Positions 9,450 through 18,543 of a stretch of DNA of 64,000 bases are shown piece by piece. Within the stretch, counting starts at the first letter, position 1; every line of letters starts with the position of its first letter. This DNA is from Puteibacter caeruleilacunae. GTDB taxonomy: Bacteria > Bacteroidota > Bacteroidia > Bacteroidales > Prolixibacteraceae. Under the pieces are notes generated by a model. That model did not search any database. It was not told the DNA's origin and worked only from the letters and a program-made list of their open reading frames with translations. The stretch is from contig SJCO01000002.1 of NCBI GenBank assembly GCA_005217565.1, positions 404,192 through 468,191 of the forward strand, given 5' to 3'. The position numbers were made by a program, and so were the translations under genes.

Positions 9450-12400
9450 ATGAAACGACAACTCATATTAACAATAATGCTTGCATTCACATGCATAATC
9501 TTGCATGCTGAGGAAAGTCAAATTCCCCTAAAATTAAAAGTAGGCCAGGAAATCGTGTTTAGTGTAACGGACAAAGCATTCAACGATACTACTCATAATA
9601 GGTTCAACAATGAATTTGAAAAATTCTACCATAAACAGCCAACAGATGCTGATTATAATAAACATGTTCAAAAAACAAGATACCAATCGGATCAATCTGA
9701 ATATAAAGAAATCAGTGTATCTGTCCTTGAAAAAAAAGGTGATGATAGATTTATTCTAGAAGCCAAAATTAAAAGACATATTATCCGTAAAAATCGTTCT
9801 TTTAGTTATGATTACTTCTACGACAACTTATTTCCCCCTACATACTATGATTACAGTCAATTTCGAGGCAAAGGACTTCGACTAATGGTATTTGATCAGT
9901 TAAAAGTTAAGTTAGGACTTAATCTTTCGACAAAAGAACTTATTATTCTTAGAGTAGAAGAATTAAGAGAACAAATTGATAGTTTGATCAAAGAAAAACA
10001 AGGCAAAGACCAAAAAAAGAGCATTAGTGTCGAAGCTATCCAATATGAAGAAGTTAAAGAGCTCAAAGAACAGATTGAAGCGTATCTATTAGACATGCAA
10101 ATACCAAACATTCAGAAAAACAAAGTAAGCCTAATTGAAAAATGCAATATAATAGAGACCAAAGACACAAATACAAATGTGATTAATCTGCATCTATCAA
10201 AAATACAACCTTTAGGTGAAGTAATGAATACCTCTACAATTCGAGAAATAGCGATCAATAAACATTCTGGTTTAATAGAGGATGAATTTACTGAGTATAA
10301 AACAGAAGCCAGTGACACAACTAAATTTGATTTCTCTATCAACCGTCGAACAAAAAGAATTCATCTCATAACTCAAGACAATTCTAATACCGTCAAACAT
10401 GTATCAATCAATGGGAAGTTTCGAAATAAACCTGTTAATGGTAAAATTTATATCGGATTCTTAAATCACCCTTTTGGAACAGAGCTTACACGACTAACGA
10501 TTAGACCAGATAGTGACAATCGCTTTTATACCACCATACCAATGTCCCACAGAGGAATTATTCTATTATACACAATTGCTAATGACAATAGTATAAGTAA
10601 TTATCACTTTATATATGCTAAACCTGGAGATAATATTGAATTCAACGAAATAGAGACTAATAATAATTTCCCAGAACTTCAATTCAATGGTAGTTCTGAT
10701 ATTGCCAACAATGTTCTGAACAAGATCCAGAGAAAATATCCAAATTTACAAGGTATACATCCTAAGGGTACTCACAAAATAGAAGTTAATGGTCTAGCAT
10801 ATTTTAGACCATCCTATGGTGATATAAAAACAATTCTTTTACTACTAAACAATATAGAATCGGAATTTAATCAAATTATCTCATTGACGAACCATTACGA
10901 TCTTTCCTTTATTCACAGCGAATTAAAAATGCTCCAGTATAATAACTTAATAAAGCTTGCAAATAGTATTAACACTCCCTTAAAATCAGAGCAGCAGCAT
11001 GAATTCACATCGCGCTTAAAAAAACAAAATGATCTAATAAACTCAATCGATCCAATGAAAAGCTACAACGAATACGGCTATTTTTCTCGCTTGGCTCTAC
11101 ATAACTATCTCCTCTGGAAATATGATGCAACATGTATTTATTCAGAAGAAAGTTGGATTACATTTAACCGCGCATATGATTTCCCTGATAAAACATTCAA
11201 CTTCGCTAGACTAATATTAGCTGGATCTGCTCTCAACAGAGAACAAGCCCTTATCATAGAAGAACAACTTCGATTTCCCATTTTTAGACATTTCAGAACT
11301 GAATATACCAATTTATCAACCATCAAACCTTTAGTAGAAAAACTAAATCAAACGAGTAAGGATACATTATTGACCAACAAATTAAACGAACTCTTTGAGC
11401 GAAAGAAAAAGATAAATGATGGAGAACTTTTTGATGGGCCTGTATTTCTCAACAAAGAAGGAGATACAATTTCAATAGCAAATTTTTTAAATGGTAAACC
11501 ACTGGTAATACATGCCACTCAAAATTGGTCTGCCCAAAGATACAAGTTCGAATCAATTGCTGCCAAACATACAGATGCAACATTTTTAAATATCTCTGAA
11601 GGGACAAATTATACTGAATGGTTAAACTATATAAAAAGAGCAGATTCAAAAGTCAATGAAATTTTCTTATCATCTGACACCGCAACTATAAATGATCTAT
11701 TCCTTTCATCGCATCAAGGTATCTTTATTGTCCTTGATAAAAACGGAAAAATCGTAAAATATGGCGCCAATATTGATAAACTTAAATACAATATCGACGA
11801 AGCCAAACAAAATAAAGCCCTAAAAACAAATCTCGACAAATCAACCTTGAATATTATTATCATCGTATTGAGTAGCATGTTGCTCCTTATAGGGGGCAGC
11901 TTTCAATTCTGGCGGATCCGTGCCCGGCGTAAATTACGGCGGGAATCCATGGACCGCCGGATGCGGGAGCTGGAACTAACAGCTATTCGGTCTCAGATGA
12001 ATCCCCATTTTTTATATAACAGTTTAAATTCCGTACAGAACTTAGTTCAACAGCAAAGGGCCGATGAGGCCCATTTGTATTTATCACACTTTGCTAGTTT
12101 AATACGGAAAACCCTCCGAAATTCAGAGAAGGAAGAAATAACCCTCACTGAAGAATTAGAATCATTGCAGGAATACATCAACCTTGAGCAACTCAGAACA
12201 ACATTCTCGTATAGAGTCAGTATCGACAATCAGGTTGATGCCTTCAACACCATGGTTCCCCCAATGTTACTGCAACCGTTCGTAGAAAATGCAATATTCC
12301 ATGGATTATCACCCAAAGCTGACAATAGACAACTGCTACTTGAAATAAAAAAAATAGACGATTATATTCACTTTATCATACAAGACAATGGTGTAGGCAG

Positions 12401-12578
12401 AAGTAAAAAAGCAAACAATACAACAGGGAATGGCAAAGGAATAAATCTCAACAAAGAACGCTTAGCTTATCTTCAGGATAAATATGGCGATACTTATCAG
12501 CTTTCAATCTCTGACTTATACGAAGGAGATACTCCTGCAGGAACTAAAGTAGAAATCATCATTCCTGACGAAGAATAA
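9450..12578 (+). CDS. LytS-type sensor histidine kinase with a TlpA/DUF4369-like periplasmic region
   Basis: This 1042-residue protein has a signal peptide (residues 1-20), a periplasmic part of about 780 residues, a membrane span near 800-821 (LNIIIIVLSSMLLLIGG), and a LytS/His_kinase cytoplasmic module. Phospho-acceptor His853 lies in RSQMNPHFLYNSLN. The ATP-binding domain follows, with PPMLLQPFVENAIFHGL near 938-955 and GKGINLNKERL later. In the periplasmic part, YAKPGDNIEF and FNGSSDIANNVLNKI resemble the DUF4369 region that precedes thioredoxins in Bacteroidota TlpA proteins. Residues about 655-795 resemble a thioredoxin-like fold, but the CxxC site is replaced (NWSAQRY). It should phosphorylate the LytTR regulator encoded 49 bp downstream. 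The sensed signal is unknown. Confidence 0.88.
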   Translation: MKRQLILTIMLAFTCIILHAEESQIPLKLKVGQEIVFSVTDKAFNDTTHNRFNNEFEKFYHKQPTDADYNKHVQKTRYQSDQSEYKEISVSVLEKKGDDRFILEAKIKRHIIRKNRSFSYDYFYDNLFPPTYYDYSQFRGKGLRLMVFDQLKVKLGLNLSTKELIILRVEELREQIDSLIKEKQGKDQKKSISVEAIQYEEVKELKEQIEAYLLDMQIPNIQKNKVSLIEKCNIIETKDTNTNVINLHLSKIQPLGEVMNTSTIREIAINKHSGLIEDEFTEYKTEASDTTKFDFSINRRTKRIHLITQDNSNTVKHVSINGKFRNKPVNGKIYIGFLNHPFGTELTRLTIRPDSDNRFYTTIPMSHRGIILLYTIANDNSISNYHFIYAKPGDNIEFNEIETNNNFPELQFNGSSDIANNVLNKIQRKYPNLQGIHPKGTHKIEVNGLAYFRPSYGDIKTILLLLNNIESEFNQIISLTNHYDLSFIHSELKMLQYNNLIKLANSINTPLKSEQQHEFTSRLKKQNDLINSIDPMKSYNEYGYFSRLALHNYLLWKYDATCIYSEESWITFNRAYDFPDKTFNFARLILAGSALNREQALIIEEQLRFPIFRHFRTEYTNLSTIKPLVEKLNQTSKDTLLTNKLNELFERKKKINDGELFDGPVFLNKEGDTISIANFLNGKPLVIHATQNWSAQRYKFESIAAKHTDATFLNISEGTNYTEWLNYIKRADSKVNEIFLSSDTATINDLFLSSHQGIFIVLDKNGKIVKYGANIDKLKYNIDEAKQNKALKTNLDKSTLNIIIIVLSSMLLLIGGSFQFWRIRARRKLRRESMDRRMRELELTAIRSQMNPHFLYNSLNSVQNLVQQQRADEAHLYLSHFASLIRKTLRNSEKEEITLTEELESLQEYINLEQLRTTFSYRVSIDNQVDAFNTMVPPMLLQPFVENAIFHGLSPKADNRQLLLEIKKIDDYIHFIIQDNGVGRSKKANNTTGNGKGINLNKERLAYLQDKYGDTYQLSISDLYEGDTPAGTKVEIIIPDEE

Positions 12579-12591
12579 CAACCAATCCCAT

Positions 12592-12599
12592 TATCTTTG
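12592..12599 (+). promoter_or_regulatory. Possible internal promoter (-7 box) before the LytTR gene
   Basis: TATCTTTG matches TAnnTTTG exactly and lies 28 bp before the ATG of the response regulator. No clear -33 element is visible, so read-through from the kinase gene may be the main source of transcript. Confidence 0.3.
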
Positions 12600-12627
12600 T
12601 ATAAATACAGCTAAACAAACAACTACC

Positions 12628-13389
12628 ATGAGTATACGGGCAATAATTGTTGATGATGAAAAAAACGCAAGAGAAAATCTCGCATTTGCGCTAAAGAAAC
12701 ATTGTAGTGATGTAGAAATCGTTGGTGAAGCTGCATCTGTAGAACAAGCCATTGAAGTTATCAATAATACTGATCCCAACCTTGTATTCTTAGATATTCA
12801 AATGCCCGGAGGTAATGGTTTCCAATTATTGGAATATTTTGAAACCTATAATTTCAATGTAATTTTTGTCACGGCATTTGATCAGTACGCAATAAAAGCC
12901 ATACGTTTCTCTGCTATCGATTATCTACTAAAACCCATCAATGTAGTAGAATTAAAAGAAGCTGTTCAACGATTTTCCAGAAGAACGAAGTTTGCAGATC
13001 ATGGATTACATTTAAAACAACTAAACAGCAACTTAAATAGTCCAGAGCAAGCCAAGATTGCACTTCCCACTCAAGATCGTATCGAATTTATACCTGTAAA
13101 AGAGATTATCCACTGCAAAGGAGAAAGTAATTATACAAAAATACATTTTCAAAACCGTCCTCCTCTGCTAGTAGCAAAGACACTTGTAGAATTCGAGGAG
13201 CTGCTTTCTGAGTATCAGTTCATACGGGTACATAAAACTCACCTTGTAAACCTCAACCAGGTAAAAGCATACATCAAAAATGATGGAGGTTATTTACTTA
13301 TGGAAAACGAGGATAATATTGCCATATCGAGAAGACGTAAAGAAAGTGTTCTTCACGCCTTAAGTCTTTTAAAAATGATCAGTTCTTAA
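12628..13389 (+). CDS. LytTR-family response regulator
   Basis: This 253-residue regulator starts with a receiver domain (residues 3-115): the acidic pair VDDEKNA is near the N-terminus, the phospho-acceptor is Asp56 in LVFLDIQMPGG, and the Lys is in YLLKPIN near 108. The C-terminal LytTR DNA-binding domain (about 145-245) contains IEFIPVKEIIHCKGESNYTKI and RVHKTHLVNLNQV. It follows the LytS-type kinase gene by 49 bp and is almost certainly its partner. Its stop lies 2 bp from the stop of convergent recN. The targets are not evident in this window. Confidence 0.93.
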   Translation: MSIRAIIVDDEKNARENLAFALKKHCSDVEIVGEAASVEQAIEVINNTDPNLVFLDIQMPGGNGFQLLEYFETYNFNVIFVTAFDQYAIKAIRFSAIDYLLKPINVVELKEAVQRFSRRTKFADHGLHLKQLNSNLNSPEQAKIALPTQDRIEFIPVKEIIHCKGESNYTKIHFQNRPPLLVAKTLVEFEELLSEYQFIRVHKTHLVNLNQVKAYIKNDGGYLLMENEDNIAISRRRKESVLHALSLLKMISS

Positions 13390-13391
13390 TA

Positions 13392-15044
13392 CTAGTTAAG
13401 CAGCTCTCGAGCATTTGTTAGAGCAGCCTCTGTAACCTTCTCTCCACTTAACATCTTTGCCAATTCATTAATCCGCTCTTCCCTTTCTAGATGACGAATG
13501 CTACTTTGAGTACTATCTTCATTATCTTTTTTATATACAAAATAATGATAGTCCCCTTTTGCGGCAACCTGTGGTAGATGGGTTATATTAATCACCTGCA
13601 TTCCCTTCGACATCTTCTTCAGAATACCCCCCATTTTATCAGCAACATCTCCTGAAATACCAGTATCAATCTCATCAAAAATAATCGTTGGTAATGTCTT
13701 TGAAGAAGTCAGCTGTGCCTTAACAGCAAGCATCAAACGAGATATCTCACCTCCCGATGCAACTTTCGAGATTTCATGAAGTGTAGCATTTTTATTAGCC
13801 GAAAATAAAAAGTTCGCTCTATCAATCCCCTGAGGTCCTAACTGCTCTAAACGTTCAAGATCTACTTTAAAGTGTGCATTAGGCATTCCAAGATGACCTA
13901 ACATCTCTTCAACATTCTGCTGAATATTCTCAACACACTTCATCCTATTTTCTGAAAGCTTTTCTGCTTTTACAAAAATAACTTCTCTTTGCGCTTCAAG
14001 TTCTTTCTCCAGACTAGCAATTTCATCATCATAACCAGTCACGCACTCAACTTTTTCTCTCAAGTCATTTTCAATGACTAGCAATTCCTCAACCGTAGCC
14101 ACGCGATGCTTTTGTTGAAGATCATATATTAAATCGAGACGTTCTCTTACAATAGCTAACCTTTGTGGATCATATTCCAGACTCTCACCTAAGCTACCTA
14201 TTTCTGAAACAACATCCTGCAACTCATAGTAATTACTTTCCAATCGCTCTGATAGTTGCTGAATGTCTTTATTATAATCTGCTAGTTTTCGTAATGAATT
14301 CCCCGCATCTTTAAGCATATTCAAAACGTTCAATTCACTTTCACCAAGCATATTGTAAGCTTCAACAAGACCAGCTTTAATATCCTCCGCATGATTCAAC
14401 GTTTCCATTTCCTGCTCCAAATCCTCTTGCACAGTACCTTCCAACTGCGCCTCTTCCAATTGCTTTAACTGAAACTGATGATAATCTAAATCACTCTTCG
14501 CTTGAGCAGCCTGATCTTTTACCTTCTGCAGTTTTATTTTCAGATCAATCCAATGCTTATATCCTTTACAGTAATCGTCAAGTAAAGTCTTATGAGAAGC
14601 AACAACATCTAGAACTTTCAACTGAAAAAAGTGATCACTCAATTCAAGATTCTGATGCTGCGAATGAATATCTATCAACTGAACGCCAAGGCTTCTTAGC
14701 ACACTAAGATTTACAGGAGTATCGTTAATAAATGCTCTTGATTTTCCAGCAGGACTAATCTCTCTACGTAAAATCACCTGCTCATCATAGTCAAGATCAT
14801 TCTGTTCGAAAAACGATTTTAAACCATATCTTGTAACGTCGAAAACACCTTCAACAAAGCACTTTTTATCATTATCCTTCAATGCTGCAGAATCAGCACG
14901 ATTACCTAGAATCAAGGATAAAGCGCCTAATAAAATTGACTTACCGGCACCCGTTTCTCCGGTTATGATACTAAAACCTTCGTGAAAATTTATTTTCAGA
15001 GCTTTGATTAAAGCATAATTACGAATTTCAAGACTGGATAACAT
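13392..15044 (-). CDS. recN: DNA repair protein RecN
   Basis: This 550-residue SMC-like ATPase has Walker A GETGAGKS at residues 29-36, a long coiled-coil middle (about 160-360), and C-terminal signature and Walker B segments (VASGGEISRLMLA, TIIFDEIDTGISG). Length and order match RecN, which acts in recombinational repair of double-strand breaks in the cytoplasm. It is the last gene of the run bamD-rpoZ-coaBC-porD-like-recN, a gene order often seen in Bacteroidota. Confidence 0.97.
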   Translation of the reverse strand: MLSSLEIRNYALIKALKINFHEGFSIITGETGAGKSILLGALSLILGNRADSAALKDNDKKCFVEGVFDVTRYGLKSFFEQNDLDYDEQVILRREISPAGKSRAFINDTPVNLSVLRSLGVQLIDIHSQHQNLELSDHFFQLKVLDVVASHKTLLDDYCKGYKHWIDLKIKLQKVKDQAAQAKSDLDYHQFQLKQLEEAQLEGTVQEDLEQEMETLNHAEDIKAGLVEAYNMLGESELNVLNMLKDAGNSLRKLADYNKDIQQLSERLESNYYELQDVVSEIGSLGESLEYDPQRLAIVRERLDLIYDLQQKHRVATVEELLVIENDLREKVECVTGYDDEIASLEKELEAQREVIFVKAEKLSENRMKCVENIQQNVEEMLGHLGMPNAHFKVDLERLEQLGPQGIDRANFLFSANKNATLHEISKVASGGEISRLMLAVKAQLTSSKTLPTIIFDEIDTGISGDVADKMGGILKKMSKGMQVINITHLPQVAAKGDYHYFVYKKDNEDSTQSSIRHLEREERINELAKMLSGEKVTEAALTNARELLN

Positions 15045-15059
15045 CTGCTATTGGTTTAA

Positions 15060-15965
15060 CTAAAATCCGTTCGACTCTTTAATCTTCTCGTATTTTGTAG
15101 AATTCGACGGATCTATTTCATTCAACACTGCCAATACCCTGTTTACTTCATCAGGAAATGAGCGAGAAAAAATTTGTACCAGCTCATCGGTTTTGGCGTC
15201 AAAAAACATGCGTGTAATATACAAATTAGATCTTGTTCTAAAAACTCTTTGCATTAAACGTAATGATTCTGCAATATTAGCTCTACCCTCCTCTGTTTTT
15301 TCGGCCATTAAATCCAATCCAGTACGGTGGTATTTATATATACATTCACGATATGATCGGTATGATTTATTCAAGATATTTTCCACCAACCAATATCTAT
15401 TACGTTCATTTTCGAAAGATTTCCATCCCTGCTCAATAGAACTCTGTGAACGATTCACAATAGCCTGAGCTTTCTGAAAGTATTCGGTTCCGCCTTCTGG
15501 AGAGTATGTATCATAGTCAAATCCTAAAATCACATATGCATAATAGGCAATGATATTAACCAAACTCCCCTTACTAGAATTCTCATCAAAATTTAATGGC
15601 TGAAACTCCACATACTTTACATGAAAATCTTTGTCTTTGATATTTAAAACGGTTGATTTGTAAGAAGAATTAAAAATAGGCCTTTTCAATTGAACCTGTA
15701 CACTCCCTTTGAATTCATCAACACCCAATTGCTCAGTAATACGAATATAGATATTGCACTCAATTCTCTCGTCATAAGTATAGGTATGATTCGTCCATTT
15801 TCGGTTATTTACAAATTCGTAAATATCCTTTTGCATGGTGCGAAAAACATTCTGATTCACCCCTTTCAGCCCTTGCCCTGAGACACTAACACTACATCGT
15901 AGTTCCTGAGCAACAGCAACATTACCTATCACAAAAAATAAAATGAGTACAATTATCTTATTCAT
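15060..15965 (-). CDS. DUF4835 family protein, PorD-like (type IX secretion associated)
   Basis: This 301-residue secreted protein has a signal peptide (MNKIIVLILFFVIGNVAVA). The body matches DUF4835: an early FVNNRKWTNHTYTYDERIECNIYIRIT stretch, then FSSYKS-type beta strands, then a helical C-terminus. Members of this family are named PorD in type IX secretion annotations, because they are needed for or linked with that system; its exact role there is not read from the sequence. It lies between coaBC and recN, 15 bp upstream of recN, as in many relatives. No type IX cargo C-terminal domain was seen in this window. Confidence 0.82.
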   Translation of the reverse strand: MNKIIVLILFFVIGNVAVAQELRCSVSVSGQGLKGVNQNVFRTMQKDIYEFVNNRKWTNHTYTYDERIECNIYIRITEQLGVDEFKGSVQVQLKRPIFNSSYKSTVLNIKDKDFHVKYVEFQPLNFDENSSKGSLVNIIAYYAYVILGFDYDTYSPEGGTEYFQKAQAIVNRSQSSIEQGWKSFENERNRYWLVENILNKSYRSYRECIYKYHRTGLDLMAEKTEEGRANIAESLRLMQRVFRTRSNLYITRMFFDAKTDELVQIFSRSFPDEVNRVLAVLNEIDPSNSTKYEKIKESNGF

Positions 15966-16018
15966 AAACCGTCAGTTTAATAAGCACATTAAAGATACAA
16001 CGAAATCCGATTGCAAGA

Positions 16019-17217
16019 CTATTTTACGGTATCAATAATTTTATTGACAATATCAATTGCAACTTCTTTCTTAGTCTTTAACTCAAATTCTTGCTTATTA
16101 TTGTTTCTGTCGATAATCGTTATCTTATTCGTGTCAACTTGGAAACCTGCACCTTTATCATTCATTGAATTTAAAACGATAAAATCAAGGTTCTTTTTCG
16201 CCAACTTCTTGGTCGCGTTATACTCTTCATCATTAGTTTCAAGAGCAAATCCTACCAATACCTGATTATCCTTTTTTATTGCTCCAAGACTAGCAGCAAT
16301 ATCCTGAGTTGGTGTCAACTCAATATGGTAATTCTCTTTTTCACGCTTCACCTTCTTATCGGCTACTACAACAGGAGTAAAATCAGCTACAGCAGCCGAC
16401 ATCACTGCACCATCGCAATCTTTAAACGCATTATGTGCTGCCTCATACATTTCGTTTGCTGAGGTAACATCAATGCGTTTAATGTTTTCGTGAGAAATTT
16501 TCAGGGCAGTAGGTCCTGATACAAGTATCACCTTCGCCCCTTGTTCTGCTAATCTTTCGGCAATAGCATAGCCCATTTTACCGGAAGAGTAGTTTCCAAT
16601 AAAACGAACAGGATCTATTTTTTCATGAGTTGGACCAGCAGTTACAAGAAAAGTCTTAGACTCTAGTTTTTTTTTTCACTAAAGTAATCCTTCAATACTT
16701 CAACAATTTGTTCAGGCTCTTCCATTCGACCTTTTCCATGAAGACCGCTGGCAAGAACACCACTACCTGGTTCAATGATATGATTTCCGTAAGATTTTAA
16801 AGTCTCCAAATTACGCTGTGTTGATGGATGCGCAAACATATCCAAGTCCATAGCTGGAGCAATAAATACAGGACACTTAACTGACATATAAGTTGTCACC
16901 AACATATTATCTGCTATACCTGTAACCATCTTACCTAATGTTGCGGCAGTAATTGGAGCAATCAACATGATATCTGCCCATAAGCCAAGATCAACATGAC
17001 TATGCCATGTTCCATCGTTAGCGGCAAAAAATTCACTAACTACCGGTTTCCCCGATAATGCTGATAGTGTAACAGGAGTAATAAACTCTTTCCCTGCTGG
17101 TGTAATCACCACTTGCACTTCAGCGCCTTCTTTTACCAACAACCGTAAAAGATAAGCTGCCTTGTAGGCAGCTATACTTCCGGTTATTCCTAGTATAATC
17201 TTTTTTCCTTTCAGCAT
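16019..17217 (-). pseudogene. coaBC: coaBC, phosphopantothenoylcysteine decarboxylase / phosphopantothenate-cysteine ligase, frameshifted in A10
   Basis: Two frames together encode one bifunctional coenzyme A enzyme. The N-terminal part (17217-16663) is the flavin-dependent decarboxylase CoaC: GSIAAYKA near the start, SHVDLGLWADIMLIAPITAATLGKM and PAMDLDMF. It reads into TAG directly after a run of ten A on the coding strand (T10 at 16667-16676). Reading one base more in that run (A11) continues LESKTFLVTAGPTHEK and then the ligase CoaB (AAVADF, KKDNQVLVGFALET), giving about 399 residues, the normal length. CoaBC is needed for CoA synthesis, so the break is probably a homopolymer sequencing error or is bypassed by slippage. 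The usual CoaC cysteine (ACG) reads ASG here. Confidence 0.93.
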
Positions 17218-17241
17218 GTGAAAAAACAGTTATTGTCTTTT

Positions 17242-17568
17242 CTACTTCTTCTCCTTAGCAGGATTTCTGAAGTAAATATTATCCTCTTCATACTCCTGAG
17301 TCGCAATCAAAGTTGGCTTAGGCAATCTCTCATAGTAGCGAGAAATTTCAATTTGCTCTCTATTTTCGAAAACCTCTTCTAGGTTATCGGTATAAGAAGC
17401 AAACTCCTGCAACTTCTGATTTAGTTCTTCTTTCATTTCAGAACCAATCTGATTAGCTCTTTTCGCTAATACCATTACTGATTCGTAAATGTTATCAGTT
17501 CCACTATTCAACATTCCCAAATCTCGTGGAATAGTACTTCCTGGAGCCTTTGTCTTTTTGTAATCCAT
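17242..17568 (-). CDS. rpoZ: DNA-directed RNA polymerase omega subunit (Bacteroidota form)
   Basis: This 108-residue protein matches the RpoZ/Rpb6-like proteins of Bacteroidota, with NIYESVMVLAKRANQIGSEMKEEL (about residues 27-50), the helix that clamps the beta-prime C-terminus, and a lineage-specific acidic and aromatic tail. It lies between bamD and coaBC, the usual order in this phylum. It has 9 bp spacing from bamD and 24 bp to coaBC, so it is co-transcribed. Confidence 0.88.
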   Translation of the reverse strand: MDYKKTKAPGSTIPRDLGMLNSGTDNIYESVMVLAKRANQIGSEMKEELNQKLQEFASYTDNLEEVFENREQIEISRYYERLPKPTLIATQEYEEDNIYFRNPAKEKK

Positions 17569-17577
17569 ATTTAATAA

Positions 17578-18384
17578 TTAATTTGAATCTTCTTTAATTC
17601 CTAAATATTTAGCAACATCATTATGGAAATCTGTTACTTCCTTTTTGTATTCACTATCTGGATATTCATCTACAAATGCAAAATATTCATCAAGAGCATC
17701 ATTCATTCGTTGCTTTTTCAAGCTAGGAATACTTCGTATAGCTAGCCAATATTTTGATTCAAGCAATAAATATTTCAACTCTAGTCTATACTTTGTATCC
17801 GGATAGTCCTCTAAACTATTACCTAAAGCAACAACCGAAGCTTTAAAGTGCCCGAGATCAAAATACAGTTTTGCACTAAGATAAGACTTATATACCAGTT
17901 TATCCTGCAATTCATCAATTAATCGATTCGCCTCTTCAACACGCTCACTCATTGGATACAAGTTAATAAATAGCTGCAACGACTCAATTGATTGAGCTGA
18001 TACAGTCTGATCCAATCTTGGCTTAGGAGAATCAAGATAGTAACAGTACCCTACCATGTACTGAGCCTCCTCGGCATACTCACTTCTAGGGTACTCCTTT
18101 GTCAAGGTGTTGAAATAGTGACCTGCCAACACATAATCATGCTGACCCATAAAACTCTTTGCGTAGTAGTAATATATATCATCGGCCTTACTGGTACCTC
18201 GATAAATTCTTACTAGATCACCATACAATGCAATTGCCTTGTTGTAATCCTTACTTTCGTAATACTCTAACGCTTTCTTGTACTTAAACTCTGAATCAGA
18301 GCTTTGCATGATCTTATTAAAGTTTCCACACGAGCTCAACACAGCAACTAAGGCTGCTAAAATGAATATTTTTCCAACTTTCAT
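17578..18384 (-). CDS. bamD: Outer membrane assembly lipoprotein BamD
   Basis: This lipoprotein of about 268 residues has the signal MKVGKIFILAALVAVLSSC and several TPR-like repeats (KALEYYESKDYNKAIALYGDL, DDIYYYYAKSFMGQHDYVLAGHYF), matching BamD/YfiO. It is part of the BAM complex that inserts beta-barrels such as the SusC proteins here. The frame extends to an ATG at 18393, but the promoter's -7 box at 18405-18398 puts the transcript start near 18392. The ATG at 18384, directly before the signal peptide, is therefore preferred. It is the first gene of the bamD-rpoZ-coaBC-porD-like-recN run. Confidence 0.93.
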   Translation of the reverse strand: MKVGKIFILAALVAVLSSCGNFNKIMQSSDSEFKYKKALEYYESKDYNKAIALYGDLVRIYRGTSKADDIYYYYAKSFMGQHDYVLAGHYFNTLTKEYPRSEYAEEAQYMVGYCYYLDSPKPRLDQTVSAQSIESLQLFINLYPMSERVEEANRLIDELQDKLVYKSYLSAKLYFDLGHFKASVVALGNSLEDYPDTKYRLELKYLLLESKYWLAIRSIPSLKKQRMNDALDEYFAFVDEYPDSEYKKEVTDFHNDVAKYLGIKEDSN

Positions 18385-18397
18385 CTCAAACATTTTG

Positions 18398-18427
18398 CAA
18401 AGATAAACTTTTTTGAATTCTTAGAAA
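18398..18427 (-). promoter_or_regulatory. Promoter of the bamD operon
   Basis: On the minus strand TTTC (18427-18424), 18 bp, then TATCTTTG (18405-18398), an exact TAnnTTTG match. It is divergent from the promoter at 18485. Confidence 0.6.
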
Positions 18428-18484
18428 CCCGAAAATAACAGTTTTATGCTCTACTTTGCAACCACTTTAATATAAATTAACAAA

Positions 18485-18515
18485 TTTGTTGGAAAAGTAA
18501 AAAAGATTACTTTTG
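18485..18515 (+). promoter_or_regulatory. Promoter of the alpha-oxoamine synthase family gene
   Basis: TTTG at 18485-18488, 19 bp, then TACTTTTG at 18508-18515: a perfect fit to the Bacteroidota consensus. It leaves a leader of about 22 bases before the GTG start. Confidence 0.82.
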
Positions 18516-18543
18516 CATTGGTTAAAATTTAAAACTTAAAATC

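Noticed and set aside
13389-13392. Terminator between the LytTR gene and recN
   Set aside because: The two stops are 2 bp apart and no hairpin is visible around them.
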